DNA from: Aristolochia californica
Lineage: Eukaryota; Streptophyta; Magnoliopsida; Piperales; Aristolochiaceae
Direction of reading: 5' to 3'
Length of the DNA: 64,000 nt
NCBI GenBank assembly: GCA_029961685.1
Contig: JARWKL010000006.1
Location: 15,935,276-15,999,275, forward strand
The notes under the pieces are model-generated. The model was not told the DNA's origin. It saw only the letters and a list, made by a program, of their open reading frames with translations, and ran no database searches. Positions 1 through 10,885 of this stretch are shown one piece after another; within the stretch, counting starts at the first letter, position 1, and every line of letters begins with the position of its first letter. Made by a program: the position numbers and the translations under genes.

Positions 1-68
1 TAAAGAGAAGGCACAAATAACCAAAATATAAATGAAAAAAAAAGAGAAAAAGGAACGAACTCCCCTTG

Positions 69-933
69 GGTTGCTTCCCAAGCAACACCTTTGTTTATTG
101 TCATTGGCTCGACTCAATGCTTCCGTAATTATGGGTCATCCCACACATAGTATTTGGCCTCACTCTTATCTCTTTGTGCCCTAGACAAACCAGGAGGTAA
201 CATATTAATAACCAAATAATTTCAATATTCGCATACCAAGGTAATGTCACACTGTTATGGTCCTAGGTTAAGTACCTATGTCTTCCGCTCCTAACAGGCC
301 GATCTTTTGGGTAGTATTGGCTAGGTGCTTAACATTTGGTATCAGAGCTAGCGCTCGGTCACGAGTTCAAATCCCGGCAACGGCGCAGAGGCTGGATTTA
401 AATACTGGTAGGTTGCGCCGCTGTTGTGATGCTGCGGTTGGGCCAGTGCTGCTGCGTTGCACGCAAAGGCTGGATTAAAATACTGGTAGGTCGCGCCGCT
501 GTTGCGATGCTGCGGTTGGGCCAGTGTCGTTGCGTCGCCGTGGTCGTCGGCTCGTGAAGGTGGGGTGTGATGTTATGGTCCTGGGTTAAGTACCTATGTC
601 TTCCGCTCCTAATACGCCGGTCTTTTGGGTAGTATTGGCTAGGTGCTTAACACACACTCGCGGCGAGCAATTGCCCATCATGGAACGTTTTCTGCAAATG
701 AATTTCATCCTGCACATGCTTTTCTTCTTGCAATGCACTATGTTTACTGAAGATGATCACTAGTAACGTTCCTCCACCTACAAGGAACACGTAGTTGAGG
801 TGACTTTGGAGAGGCTTCAAATCTAGAGTGGGAGCCTACAAAACAGAGGGTAAAGGGCACTCATTAGAAATTCGTAACGCAATATAAAGAACGTTACCTG
901 ACTACTATAACTGTGGAATATTATTCAACACTG
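69..933 (-). pseudogene. Gy-A pol remnant (RT start joined to integrase start)
   Basis: On the minus strand, 835-665 encodes a degenerate stretch containing LDLKPLQSHLNYVFL and ALQEE, the linker just before the reverse transcriptase in this group. Without any RT or RNase H it passes into an integrase-start stretch at about 230-130 (NMLPPGLSRAQRDK, YYVWDDP) and then to the conserved non-coding motif GGTTGCTTCCCAAGCAAC near 69-87 that follows pol in such elements. This is an internal deletion of roughly the whole catalytic region. TRIM-a and Cp-1 interrupt the rest. The recognition is by motif only and the boundaries are approximate. Confidence 0.6.
253..652 (+). mobile_element. TRIM-a: miniature LTR element, 5-bp TSD
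   Basis: Two 82-bp LTRs (253-334 and 571-652) begin TGTTATGG and end GCTTAACA, and differ at about 4 of 82 positions by eye. A tRNA-iMet primer site TTTGGTATCAGAGC follows the first LTR (335-348), and a purine-rich tract precedes the second (556-567). The flanks are perfect 5-bp duplications, CACAC at 248-252 and 653-657. The 236-bp interior holds two copies of a 78-bp repeat (391-468 and 469 to about 545). There is no coding capacity, so it must have moved with enzymes supplied by another element. It sits inside the Gy-A pol remnant. Confidence 0.93.
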
Positions 934-1321
934 TGTCGGAAGATGGGCTCAAGCCCACAAGCTCAAGACAAGAAACCCACACATAAAAGGAGTGGCATAT
1001 GTGTGAAATATGATATTTTTCTTAAAGATGGCATATGGGTCTAAATATTTGTTCTTTTTATGTATTTTTTTTCATCAAGTTGTAGCCCTAAGGGCATTGT
1101 AAAGACTATAGATAAAGGCATTGGCTAAGAGGTAGGGCATTGAAGCTCTCTCCTTTCCTTCCAAAAATTCATCCAGCCCTCATTCTCCTCTTGACACAAA
1201 CCTCTTCTCCCTTAATCCAAAATCTCTCCTTCTACGTCCTTCTTCTTCTCCTTTCCTTCTCTTTTCTTCTTCTTCTTCCTCGTTGATCGAAAGTTCCTCT
1301 CATGAGATCCTAAATTTTACA
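934..1321 (+). repeat. Cp-1 5' LTR (388 bp)
   Basis: Begins TGTCGGAAGATGGGC and ends AAATTTTACA, immediately before the primer site. It matches the 3' LTR along its whole length, including the CT-rich stretch near 1240-1280. The first 15 bases resemble the start of the Nb family LTR. Confidence 0.92.
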
Positions 1322-1333
1322 TGGTATCAGAGC
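1322..1333 (+). promoter_or_regulatory. Cp-1 primer binding site
   Basis: TGGTATCAGAGC, directly abutting the LTR: the exact complement of the 3' end of plant initiator tRNA-Met. Confidence 0.95.
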
Positions 1334-2229
1334 AAGGATTTTAGGATCTCACTTGGTGAAGTTATTATGGAATCTGTTCAAGAAGTTTGTGAAAGAAGGA
1401 GTTCAACCATGAAGAGATAAGTTAATTCTCTTCTTATTTACAATTTTTTTCTTTCCTTAATTACATACTCCTCTTTACGGCTTTTCTACTTCTTGAACTT
1501 TGAATCACATCAAGTCAAGATAAATATTTATATGTTGTGAAGATTTATTTTTATGACTAAAATGATGTTATAATCTTGATCTTCTTGTAAATCAATTACA
1601 TGCTTAATCAAGATCATTTGTTGTTTGTGTCTTATTAAGATTAATGGTTGAGATTCAATTACCTTTATGTAACTTGGATCAATCTCATTTGAGGTAGAAT
1701 TCCAGCACATGTTGCTGTAACTTCTCCTACTTAATGGTGCACATGGGTTTGTGTTATGTTGTTGGATGCCCATTATATGTTTGATGAAATTCCAACATTC
1801 ACTTACCCTTTGTTGTTTCTCTTGAACTTCAACAATTGAATTTTTTTTCTGTTGAAGTATTCCCATGAGCTGAAGATAAATTGGAGATAAATTTTCTTCC
1901 AAGTGTCTTGATTTTATTTTTAAATTATCTCTAAATATTTGATCTCTCTCTCTCTCTCTCGGTTTGTGTTGAAATTTGGATTAAGGCCTAATCGGTTGCA
2001 TCTACCTTCTCCTCTTTGTTTTTGAAAGAATATAAGAGGAATTGAGTGATGACTGGATCTTATTCTCACTTGCTAAAGGCACAAATTTTTTGATAATTTG
2101 GAGCTTACTCTCATGAAGGAAATTTATTTTTGGTGACTGCTTTGGTCCACGGCTTCTTCAAATTACATTGAGTAATTGTTATTTGAAGAAGGCCCCTTCC
2201 CTTGACCACCACATTTGACTTGCCTCATC
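1334..2229 (+). other. Cp-1 leader, non-coding
   Basis: About 900 bp of AT-rich DNA between primer site and gag. It includes a (CT)n microsatellite near 1941-1960. A 124-codon open stretch on the opposite strand (1902-1528) has low-complexity composition and no recognisable domain, and I do not call it a gene. Confidence 0.6.
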
Positions 2230-3054
2230 ATGGAGAGTGGACACAACAGTAATAAGAGTGATATACTCCATATTACTATGATTCCACTCAGAGGTCTCTC
2301 CAATTACCTTAGGTGGTCATAATCGGTACGGAGGGTTCTCATTACTCGTGACCTTTTAAGCCACATTATTAAATTGCCTCCTCCGATTGAGGAAGAAGAT
2401 GAAGTCTACCACAAGTGGGTTAAAAATGATAACATGGATATAAGTTGGCTCATCAATAGCATGGAAGAGCATGTGGCTAACAATGTGGTACACTTTGAAA
2501 CAACCAAGGACATGTGGGACACTTGTGCTAAGCTTTACTCGAGTATTGCCTCATTACCAAGGGTATATGATGTCTTACAAAATATGCTGCATACTAAACA
2601 TGGAGATAATATTCATGAATTTTTGGCCCAGTTTCGGGGCCTTCTCCTAGAATGGAAAATAGCTCAGCCATACTCCACTGACATTGCCGTTCAAGAACAA
2701 CAACGAGAAGCCTTTGCAGCAGCTATTTGCTTGTCGAATATTAAGCCTTACCTTGAGGTTGCTAAAACTCAACTTCTAAATTCCTCTGCTCTTCCATCCT
2801 TCGATGACATTAGTGGTACATAACTATGGATACCTGATCCATCCCCTCATTTTACTATTGATGCTCCATCGGCGATGTTCTCCGACAATCGGGGTACATC
2901 TTCATCATACCGAGGACGGGGCAAAAATATGAGAGGGGGTAGAACTTTGATGGGGGAAGAAAATAGAGGTGGTCGAACGGGTTCGAATAATTCCCATTTT
3001 GAGCCTCGACTTTGCACTTATTGTGGTGGTCAGAACCACCTTGTGTCAATATGC
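2230..3054 (+). pseudogene. Cp-1 gag
   Basis: The likely start is ATG 2230, in frame with the long stretch 2374-2823. In-frame stops fall near 2320 and at 2821-2823. The UBN2-type gag domain is visible (WLINSMEEHVANNVVHFE, TTKDMWDTC). After an Arg/Gly-rich linker (2890-2960) comes a CCHC zinc knuckle, CTYCGGQNHLVSIC, at 3013-3054, immediately followed by TAG. Gag would form the capsid and bind RNA. Without the two internal stops this would be one frame. Confidence 0.88.
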
Positions 3055-3279
3055 TAGAAACTTCATGGCAAGCCTGATTGTGCCATGGCTAACCCAGTCT
3101 CTGTTAATGTTGAGAAACATGAAGAAAAGACTGACTCTTACTCCGAAAATGTGATTCTTACTGCTGAAGACTATGTTGCATTTAAAAAAAATGAAGTCCC
3201 TAATCGAATCCTCCATTCCCCCATTATCTACTACTGCTACTACTATTGCCTCAGGTATACTTTCTTCCTCTTCATCCTC

Positions 3280-4647
3280 TTCCTCTTAGCTCATCGACTC
3301 CGGGGCCTCCAAACATCTATCGGGTAACAACCACTTGTTTCAATCATTATCTCCTTGTTTTCCTCAGAAATTCGTTACTATTGCTAATGGGACCCAAACC
3401 AAGGTCCTTGGCAAAGGTTCCTCTTCTCTTACCTTGTCTATTCCTCTTCAAGATGTTTTGTTTGTGCCTCAATTTCCTTTAAATTTGCTCTCTATTAGTC
3501 AATTAACCAAATAGTTAAATTGCCCTGTCACCTTCTCATCGTCTTCATTTGTATTTCAGGATCTCACTACGAAGCAGGTGATTGGTGGCGACCATGAAAA
3601 GGGGGGCTTGTTCTACTTCACTCTTCCACCATTAGCTGCCTTATCATCCACTACATCTGAGGCCCAACTTTGTCACAACTGCTTGGTCATCCATTTACCC
3701 CTTCACTTCGTTCTTTGCTTCCATCTTTAAAAGAATTTTCTAATTTTAGTTGTGAGATTTGTCAATTAAGTAAACACATTATGAGTACATATTCTCCTCA
3801 TATTACAACTACAAGTACTGCTCCTTTTGAATTAATACATTATGATGTATGATGACATTTAAGTGTCTCAAATATTTCCCAAGTTAAATATTTTGTCATT
3901 TTTGTTGATGATTTTACCTGAGTGACTTGGTTATATTTATTTAAAGAGCGTTCAGAAATTCTTCCTTTGTTTAAAATTTTTCATGCTATGGTATTGACAC
4001 AAATTGGCAAGAAAATTCAAATCCTTAGGTCTGATAATGCTAAGGAATACATGTCTAATGAATTCAAATCATTTTGTGAGGGTAATGGGCTTATCCATCA
4101 AACATCATATGCCTATACCCCTCAACAAAATGGTGTTGCTGAAAGGAAGAATCGTCATCTTCTTGAAGTTGCTTGGGGTCTCCTCTACACCGTGAAGGTC
4201 CCTTATTTTTATTGTCCTCATGCTATACTTATAACATGTTTTCTTATTAATAGGTTACCTTCATCAGTTCTTCATAATAAAACTCCTTACTCTGTGTTAT
4301 TTCATGGTGAAGATCCTTTTTCTCTCCCTTTGAAAGTGTTTGGATGTACATCTTTTGTTCATGTTACTTCTCCACAACAAAATAAACTTGATCCTCGGTC
4401 TATGAGGTGCATTTTTTTGGGGTCCTCTCGCACCCAGAAAGGTTATGTCTATTCCAATCCTACCCTTCAGAGGATGCTTATCTCTTGGGATGTGACTTTC
4501 TTTGAGGACACCGCCTTCTATTCCTCCCATGATGCTCCTCCAGGATGGACATTTCCTTCTTCCACTCCGTGTCCGCTTGTGCCCTTCAATGTTGAAGTTC
4601 ACCCATCCCTGACATACCGGCAGTACCTTCACCTATGGAGTTGTTAG
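3280..4647 (+). pseudogene. Cp-1 protease and integrase region
   Basis: The protease active site reads IDSGASKHLSG, with D-S-G-A at 3296-3307. It is followed by the GAG-pre-integrase domain, whose stretch 3670-3852 ends with the first catalytic Asp (HYDV). Stops split this from the integrase core at 3922-4647, which keeps SDNAKEY (second Asp) and YTPQQNGVAERKNR (catalytic Glu). The integrase would insert the cDNA into the genome. The catalytic triad is still present, but several stops and frameshifts separate its parts. Confidence 0.88.
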
Positions 4648-5560
4648 ATCCACCAGAGGTAAGTCCTTCTCCTCCTATTTTTGGGCCTGAATTTTATACT
4701 AGGCCTATTGCTTTAAGAAAGGAATGTCGTTCTTGTACTACTTCACATCCTATCTCAAATTTTATATTTCACCATCGCTTGTCTTCCGAGTGTTTTCAAT
4801 TCCTTGCCTCTCTTTCTTCTACTTCCATTCCACAGTCATATCAAGAGGATCTGAAGCATCCAGATTGGAAGGCCGCTATGGATGAAGAAATGCATGCCTT
4901 ATATGAAATTCAAACCTGGTCCTTAACATCACTCCCAAAAGGTAAAAGACCGGTTGGTTGTAGATGGGTGTTTTCGGTAAAAAATAATTTGGATGGATCG
5001 GTTGCTCGTCTTAAAGATTGACTAGTTGCTAAAGGTTATACTCAGTGCTATGGGATCGATTATGAGGAGACCTTCTCTCCTGTTGCAAAATTGAATTCGG
5101 TACGCATCATCTTATCTATTGCTGCTAACTCATCATGGCATGTATATCAATTGGATGTTAAAAATGCTTTTTAAATGGTGATATAAGTGAGGAAATTTAT
5201 ATGGTTCAACCACCTGGTTATGTGGTTTAGGAGGAGTCGGTATGCAAGTTAAAAAAATCTTTATATGGCCTTAAGCAGTCCCCTCGGGCTTGGTTTGATA
5301 AATTTAGTCAAGCACTTCTACATTTTGGTTTTCATTAGTGCTCGGTTGATCATTCAGTATATTATAAAGATACTGTCAAAGGAAAAATATTATTGGCTGT
5401 GTATGTTGACGATATTATCTTAACTGGTGATGATGCTCAGAGCATACAAGAAGTGAAGAAGATGATATGTCAGGAATTCAAGACTAAAGATCTGGGTATG
5501 CTTAAATATTTTTTTGGGCATAGAAGTTCTTCAATCTAAGCATGAGATAATCTTGTCTTA
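4635..5560 (+). pseudogene. Cp-1 reverse transcriptase
   Basis: A clear copia RT: YQEDLKHPDWKAAMDEEM and KRPVGCRWVF at the start, then a TGA at 5019-5021. The continuing frame reads AKGYTQ and [15 protein letters not shown], then QLDVKNAF followed by a further stop near 5172. The catalytic YVDDIILTG lies at about 5404-5430. At least three breaks make it non-functional. Confidence 0.88.
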
Positions 5561-5573
5561 GAGGAAATATGTC

Positions 5574-6690
5574 TTGGATCTCCTTGAAGAAACAAGAATG
5601 AAGGGTTGTCGACCAGTTGACACACCTATGGATACAAATATAAAATTGTGTGCCACAGATAGAGAAGATATTGATATTGGCAAATATCAAAGACTCGTGG
5701 GAAAACTGATCTATCTCATGGTAACTAGGACGGACATATCATATGTTGTAAGTGTGGTGAGTCAATTCATGCACAAACCATAGATTACCCACTGGCAGGC
5801 CTTAGAGAGAATATTACGATACCTAAAAGGAGCTCCAGGAAGAGGATTGCTATATAAATATTGAAACCATTTGCACTAAAAGTTTGACCTATTAGAGAAG
5901 GTGCAACGTGAATATTAAAGACAATCAGCCAATTCCAACACTCCATCGCACGTGCGACACCCACAACACGGGGCAACCCCCACAAACCGGAGGACCCACA
6001 ACACTGGGTAACCCTCACAAACCGGGGGACCAAATTCATCAACATAGATATTGGGGGCAGCAGGATTCGAACACACGACCGACCTGCTCTGATACCATAT
6101 TAAAACCATTTGCACTAAAAGATCGACCTATTAGAGAAGGCACAATGTGAATATTAAAGACAAGTAGCCAATTCCAACAATAAAAAACATGGGCACTTCA
6201 ACATAGAAGGCTTCTCAGATGCAGATTGGGCTGGATCACCTGATGATAGAAAATCTATATCAGGATATTGTACTCTGGTTGGAGGAAACTTGGTTACATG
6301 GAAAAGTAAGAATAAAAATGTGGTTGCAAGATATAGCATCGAAGCAGAATACAGAGCTATGGCCCATACAATTAGTGAACTCTAATGGGTTAGGACACTT
6401 CTTACCGAATTAGGTTTTTATAAAAAAGGGTTCCATGGGTTTGCATTGTGATAATCAAGCAGCCATTCATATTACTTCAAATCCAGTTTTCCATGAAAGA
6501 ACAAAACATATTGAGGTGGATTGTCACTTTATACGAGAGAAGTTTCAAGCAGGAATAATCTCCCTCAAACATGTTTCATCTCAAGAGCAAGTAGCTGATA
6601 TTCTCACTAAACCCGTTACATCTAAAATCCTATCTTTTATATGTGGCAAGTTGGGTATTTATGATGTCTTTTCTCCTCCAGTTGGATGAT
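5574..6690 (+). pseudogene. Cp-1 RNase H, split by TRIM-b
   Basis: The RT/RNase H connection runs from 5574 (CRPVDTPMDTN, KYQRLVGKLIYL). TRIM-b interrupts it at 5859-6179. RNase H resumes with the degenerate counterpart of the DADWAGSPDDRKS block at 6218-6260 and ends with [30 protein letters not shown] and ADILTKPV at 6435-6689. The last residues ([13 protein letters not shown]) abut the 3' LTR. Confidence 0.88.
5859..6179 (-). mobile_element. TRIM-b: second miniature LTR family, perfect 5-bp TSD
   Basis: Two 82-bp LTRs at 5859-5940 and 6098-6179 differ at about 8 positions by eye. On the minus strand they begin TGTTGGAATT and end TTTCAATA or TTTTAATA, so the end is TA rather than CA. The primer site TGGTATCAGAGC is at 6097-6086 on the minus strand. 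The flanks are ATAAA at 5854-5858 and 6180-6184. The 157-bp interior contains TGTGTTCGAATCC shortly after the primer site and imperfect repeats. It is unrelated in LTR sequence to TRIM-a, -c and -d. Confidence 0.93.
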
Positions 6691-7068
6691 GGGCTCAAAC
6701 CCACAAGCTCAAGACAAGAAACCCACACGTCAAAGGAGTGGCATATGTGTGAAATATGGTGTTTTTCTTAAAGATGGCATAGGGGGTGTAAAGATGTGTT
6801 ATTTTCATGTCTTTTGTTTCATCAAGTTGTAGCCCTAAGGGCATTGTAAAGACTATAAATAAAGGCATTGGCTAAGAGGTAGGGCATTGAAGCTCTCTTC
6901 TCTCCTTCCACAAATTCGTCCAGCCCTCATTCTCCTCTTGACGCAAACCTCTTCTCCCTTAATCCAAACTCTCTCCTTCCACGTCCTTCTTCTGCTCCTT
7001 TCCTTCTCCTTTCTTCTTCTTCTTCCTCGTTGATCTAAAGTTCCTCTCACGAGATCCTAAATTCTACA
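6680..7068 (+). repeat. Cp-1 3' LTR
   Basis: Matches the 5' LTR but its first base reads A rather than T, and the expected G-rich polypurine tract just upstream is missing or eroded. Ends ATTCTACA at 7068. Confidence 0.9.
6854..6863 (+). promoter_or_regulatory. TATA box in Cp-1 3' LTR
   Basis: TATAAATAAA. The 5' LTR counterpart is altered to TATAGATAAA. This is the likely element promoter position, inferred from sequence only. Confidence 0.5.
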
Positions 7069-7083
7069 CGCTGCAACAGTTTC

Positions 7084-8043
7084 CTACAAATCAAAACTCA
7101 AGGCTAACTCCTCATTCTCTTTCTCAAGATGCTTACTAATGGCAACTTCCAATTCATATTTTCCATCAAGTTCAAAAACTTCATGTGCGAAAGAATCAAT
7201 CACATCAATAGAATAAACAAGATTATCATCGCCAGGATATTTCATGGCATCATAAATGTTAAACTTAACAATTTCACCATCAAATTCCATGGTAAGTGTG
7301 CCACTATGAACATCTATCTTAGTCTTGGATGCCTTTAAGAATGGTCTTCCTAACAAAATAGGAGCAATTTGGTCACCATTTTCCATATCAATCACATAGA
7401 AATTAGCAGGGAAAATCAAATCATTAACCTGCACAAGAACATCCTCAACTACACCCTTAGGATCGGCGTTAGATCTATCAGCCAATTGAATCACAACACC
7501 AGTTTTATTCAAAGGTCCAAGTTTCAAAGAAGCATATATAAAATATGGCATGACATTAATTGAAGCTCCTAAATCTATCATGGCCTTCTCAAATCTGGTG
7601 TTACTTAATGTACAAGAGATGGTAAACATACCTGGATCTTTGCAGTTCGCAGAGAATTTTCTTTGAATAACTGTAGAAACATTCTCCCCTACTATCACCC
7701 TCTCACATCCTTTAAGTTTTTGTTTTCTCTTAATTGTGCACAGTTCTTTCAAGAATTTAGCATAACGAGGCACTTGTTTAATAACATCTAAAAATATAAT
7801 ATTTACCTCACATCTATGGAAATTCTCATATAAATCTTTATTTTGCTCATATTTTTTAGAATCTGCCAAAGCCTGAGGAAAAGGAGGAACTGGTTTATAA
7901 TCAGAAAGAGGTGGAAACTTACGCTTAGGTACGTCATCATCATTGGGAACGTTCCTGTCTACAACGACATTTTTCTCCTTTTCTTGGTCTGACGATGCAG
8001 GGGTTGCCTTTTCTGGAATCTCAACCTCTTTACCACTTCTCAA
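7084..8043 (-). pseudogene. Gy-A aspartic protease region
   Basis: This is in the same frame as the second gag stretch, from which a single TAA (about 8107) separates it; the codons between that stop and 8043 still read as normal gag-protease linker. The retropepsin core is visible as MIDLGASINVMP around residues 155-166; the usual active-site D-S/T-G is D-L-G here, common in Athila-type proteases. Downstream, ILLGRPFLKASKTKID is the second conserved block. The frame ends ELALSFDL at 7084, 16 bases from the Cp-1 insertion (7068/7069). The protein would cleave the polyprotein if translated, but this copy is broken. Confidence 0.85.
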
Positions 8044-8106
8044 AAAGATTGCACTTGCATTTTCTCTTGTATTTACTACCTTTTGAGAGGGTAGTTTCCT
8101 CGAACT

Positions 8107-9236
8107 TTATGCCACTAGCAGACTAATTGCAGTTGCCATCTGACCCATTTGATTATCAAAACTTTGAATACCGGCCCTTGTCTCCTGTTGAAATTGCAAA
8201 TTATTAGTGGTTAGAGATTTAACAATATCTTCTAAAGACATACCAGAATTGGAAGTTTGGCGCGATTGTTGTCCAGGGGGATATGGCTGCCTATATTGCT
8301 GGTAACTTGGGTGATTTTGAGTCGTGGGCTGATTAACTTGTGGATTCCCATAGCTAAATTTGGGATGATCCCTTCGTCCCATCTTATACGTGTTCGAATA
8401 GGAATCATAGTTCATTTGCGGTTGTCCAGGAAAACCATCTGCCACATTCACTTGCTCAGTGGGCTCCTCTTGAAGACTTGGACACATATCGGTTGGATGC
8501 CCTACTACTAAACAAAACCCACAAGCCTTCGCTATTTGCGTATTACCTACAGTCATTTGACGAACAAGAAAAATTAGACTCACAATTTGTTGTTCAAGGG
8601 AGGAAATATTTACCTCATTAACATTCTTAGATGGAAGATCAAGCCTAGTGCCAAATTGTTGAGAATTGGCCGCAATATTTGCAATCAAGTTTCTTGTGGC
8701 CTCGGGAGTTTTATCCACCAAAGGTCCTCCACTAGCAGCATCAATCATGCTCCTATCAGTGGGTAGAAGGCCCTCATAGAAATACTAGATAAAAATTTGC
8801 TCGCAAATTCGTGTAGGGACTCTCCGTTATGCTGCCTTACACCACACATTTCTTTCTGAATGCTGGCCGCCTTTGAAGTTGGGAAATATTTCTCCAAAAA
8901 CAATCTCTTCATCTCATCCCATGTGGTAGTACTCTCGGATGGTAGATAATAGAGCCAATGCTTAGTCGAATCCTTCAAAGAAAACGGAAAGGCTCGTAAT
9001 TTAATTTGCTCTTCAGTCACCCCCGTGGGTTTCATACTCGTGCATACCACATGAAACTCCTTTAGATGCTTGTGAGGATCTTCACCTGCAAGACCATGAA
9101 AAGTGGGCAAGAGATGTATTAGTCTAGATTTTAATTCAAATGTAGTAGTAGCATCTAAAGAGGGGAACGTTCTGCATAAGGATTGTTGATTCAAATCAGG
9201 GGCTGCAACCTCTTTCAAAGTTCGATTTCTAGCCAT
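8107..9236 (-). pseudogene. Gy-A gag, disrupted
   Basis: Gag would form the virus-like particle. The first open stretch (9236-8745) contains a retrotransposon gag domain (KHWLYYLP, WDEMKRLFLEKYFP). It then shifts frame: near 8785 a short segment seems to be missing, and the following stretch (8748-8107) is in another frame, opening with MIDAASGGPLVDKTPEATRN, a signature common in this group. A CCHC zinc knuckle of spacing C-x2-C-x4-H-x4-C (CGFCLVVGHPTDMC) lies near 8518-8477, followed by a Gln/Pro-rich tail. The first ATG at 9236 is a plausible start. The frameshift makes it a pseudogene. Confidence 0.85.
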
Positions 9237-9620
9237 GACTTCCTCCTCCTCTAAATCAGGTTCGCTATCAAATGGGGAATCAAGAGCTAGATTCAGAATT
9301 CCTCTCAGCTTCTCTGCTTAACCTGGGCAAAGTTCTCTCTATTTCTGGATCACACTGCAAATCACCTTGATTAGAAGATCAAGAAACAATCATAAAAATC
9401 AAGGGAACTCTAATAAAACATCAAAAACAATTAGGCAAAATCTAGAATAACAAAAACAAATAAAAATTATAAAAATCCTAGAAAACAATGGAATTTGGCT
9501 TCAGAGTCAAAATTCTGCCAAAACCGTAACAAGGAAAAACTAATGATTTATTTTTTCAAAAATTTCTAGAACAAAATAATGATGACAAGAAACACAAAAA
9601 TCAACTAGAATTACTCCACA
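9237..9620 (-). other. Gy-A untranslated leader
   Basis: AT-rich stretch between the primer site and the gag start at 9236. I see no reading frame of interest; it is the expected position of the packaging and leader region. Confidence 0.6.
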
Positions 9621-9632
9621 GCAACGGCGCCA
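9621..9632 (-). promoter_or_regulatory. Gy-A primer binding site
   Basis: Minus-strand TGGCGCCGTTGC, five bases inside the LTR. This is the primer-site form typical of Athila/Tat gypsy elements, usually assigned to tRNA-Asp; it differs from the tRNA-iMet type used by most other elements here. Confidence 0.85.
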
Positions 9633-9637
9633 AAATT

Positions 9638-10885
9638 TGGTGTGCTGTCGTAGGCAACCAAAAATAAAACCTATACTCCTAAAAATATATGTAGTAGTGC
9701 GAGTAAGGATCAATCCCACGAAGAGTGATTAGTCTACTTTTATGCTCAGTGAACAAGGATGGGGGGTTTGAGTATAACAAAAACACTTTTAAAAAAAAAA
9801 CTTAGAAACAATTCAAATTAAAAGAATCAAAATCAATCAGAAGAACAAACCTTGGTCTCAGTCAACATCCACCATCAGAATTTTACAACTGATCATTGAT
9901 GCAAGCTTATATCAATTTGCACTTGAATATTCATCGTTGGAACTATCTTCCTATCTCTCATTTCGTAGTTAATTAGAAAACAAGCGATCCAATTAAACCT
10001 AACTACTAAACAACCCAAAACAAACGCTAAAGGTTTAATCTAGCAGCAACCTTAAGAATTAGAGAGATCGATGAAGCTAAACAACACAAACACAAGCGGC
10101 TGTATTTAATTTAGTCCAGCATTCTTCTCAAGATCTAATAATTCCTGATGTAGCAAATCATCAAATCTCTATTGTTTCATAGGTTAGAGAGATCAAACAA
10201 TTACGGATTTGACATCTAACCTAGCAGTAGATTGCAACGAGTAATAAACTAGTAGGCCTCCTAGTAATTAAATGAGACAATCATGAAAGAAAATTTCAAA
10301 AGAACATTGGATACTCAAAATATAAATTGTACGATGAAAATAAATCAGATCTCATAGTTGTATTGATACGGAGGCTTCAGTTTCCTTTGACCAATTCTAA
10401 AAGTTTAGCCACGCAAGGCCATTAAGAAATCTGAAGAAAAAAACTAGAGAAAGAAAGAGGAAAATCTGAAGAAGAGAAAATGATGTCAGGGGTGCCGAAC
10501 TCCTTTTCTCCTTTTATTCCTCTTCTCTCTCCCGATTTAGGGTTTTTCTTTTCGTGCATCCGGTCTGGGTCACAGTGCACGTGTCACAACTTCAAGCCCG
10601 GTTTTGACATGGATGAAGCATGTATTACCAAAATTTAAAAACATAAACGTTGTAGAAAGTTTTCTTGGAATTCCATATCATCTTGAATCATCTCTTTCAG
10701 AGCTCGGATGAGAGAGTTATGCCCAGAATACGAATCAATGTTGAAACAGTCCAGAATCGTCCAATTAACTTCTTTTTGCACTGAACGCTTCCATTTGCAT
10801 CCTAAATCAAAATATAAGAAAAATAAGTATATTTAAACACCATATAATTATAAAAGTCTAAGAATTAAGCGATAAAAATATGACA
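9638..10885 (-). repeat. Gy-A 5' LTR (1248 bp)
   Basis: On the minus strand the LTR begins TGTCATATTTTTATCGC at 10885 and ends ACACCA at 9638, five bases before the primer site. It is AT-rich and non-coding. The outer end sits exactly where the gag frame of Gy-B stops being gag-like. I place the boundaries by the TG...CA ends and the primer site; the partner LTR is not in the window. Confidence 0.75.

Larger units (their letters stand above)
934..7068 (+). mobile_element. Cp-1: Ty1/copia retrotransposon, full length but inactive
   Basis: LTRs lie at both ends, with a tRNA-iMet primer site at 1322-1333. The coding order gag, protease, integrase, RT, RNase H is that of copia elements. The flanking duplications are CACTG (929-933) and CGCTG (7069-7073), 4 of 5 matching. 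It is inserted in Gy-A in the opposite orientation. Many stops and frameshifts, plus TRIM-b inside the RNase H region, make it defective. Its polyprotein is closely similar in style to that of Cp-E, but the LTR sequences differ. Confidence 0.92.
1..10885 (-). mobile_element. Gy-A: Athila/Tat-like Ty3/gypsy element, deleted and nested into
   Basis: Read on the minus strand the order is LTR, primer site, leader, gag, aspartic protease, then a degenerate pol remnant that runs off the left edge. It inserted into the gag frame of Gy-B at 10885/10886: the Gy-B frame reads straight into the Gy-A LTR. Cp-1 (934-7068) and TRIM-a (253-652) later inserted into it. Between the protease and the pol remnant nearly all of the reverse transcriptase and RNase H is missing, so this copy is defective. 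The primer site and the gag-protease style match the Athila/Tat group as I know it. The far LTR lies outside the window, so its TSD cannot be checked. Confidence 0.85.

Noticed and set aside
253..652. Resemblance of the TRIM LTR (GGTTAAGTACC, TTTTGGGTAGTATTGG) to a 5S rRNA-bearing Cassandra TRIM
   Set aside because: Only a few short words resemble 5S rRNA; the box A, intermediate element and box C order is not present.
1528..1902. 124-codon minus-strand open frame in the Cp-1 leader
   Set aside because: Ile/Gln/Asn-rich, no domain, antisense to the element and in an AT-rich leader; probably chance.
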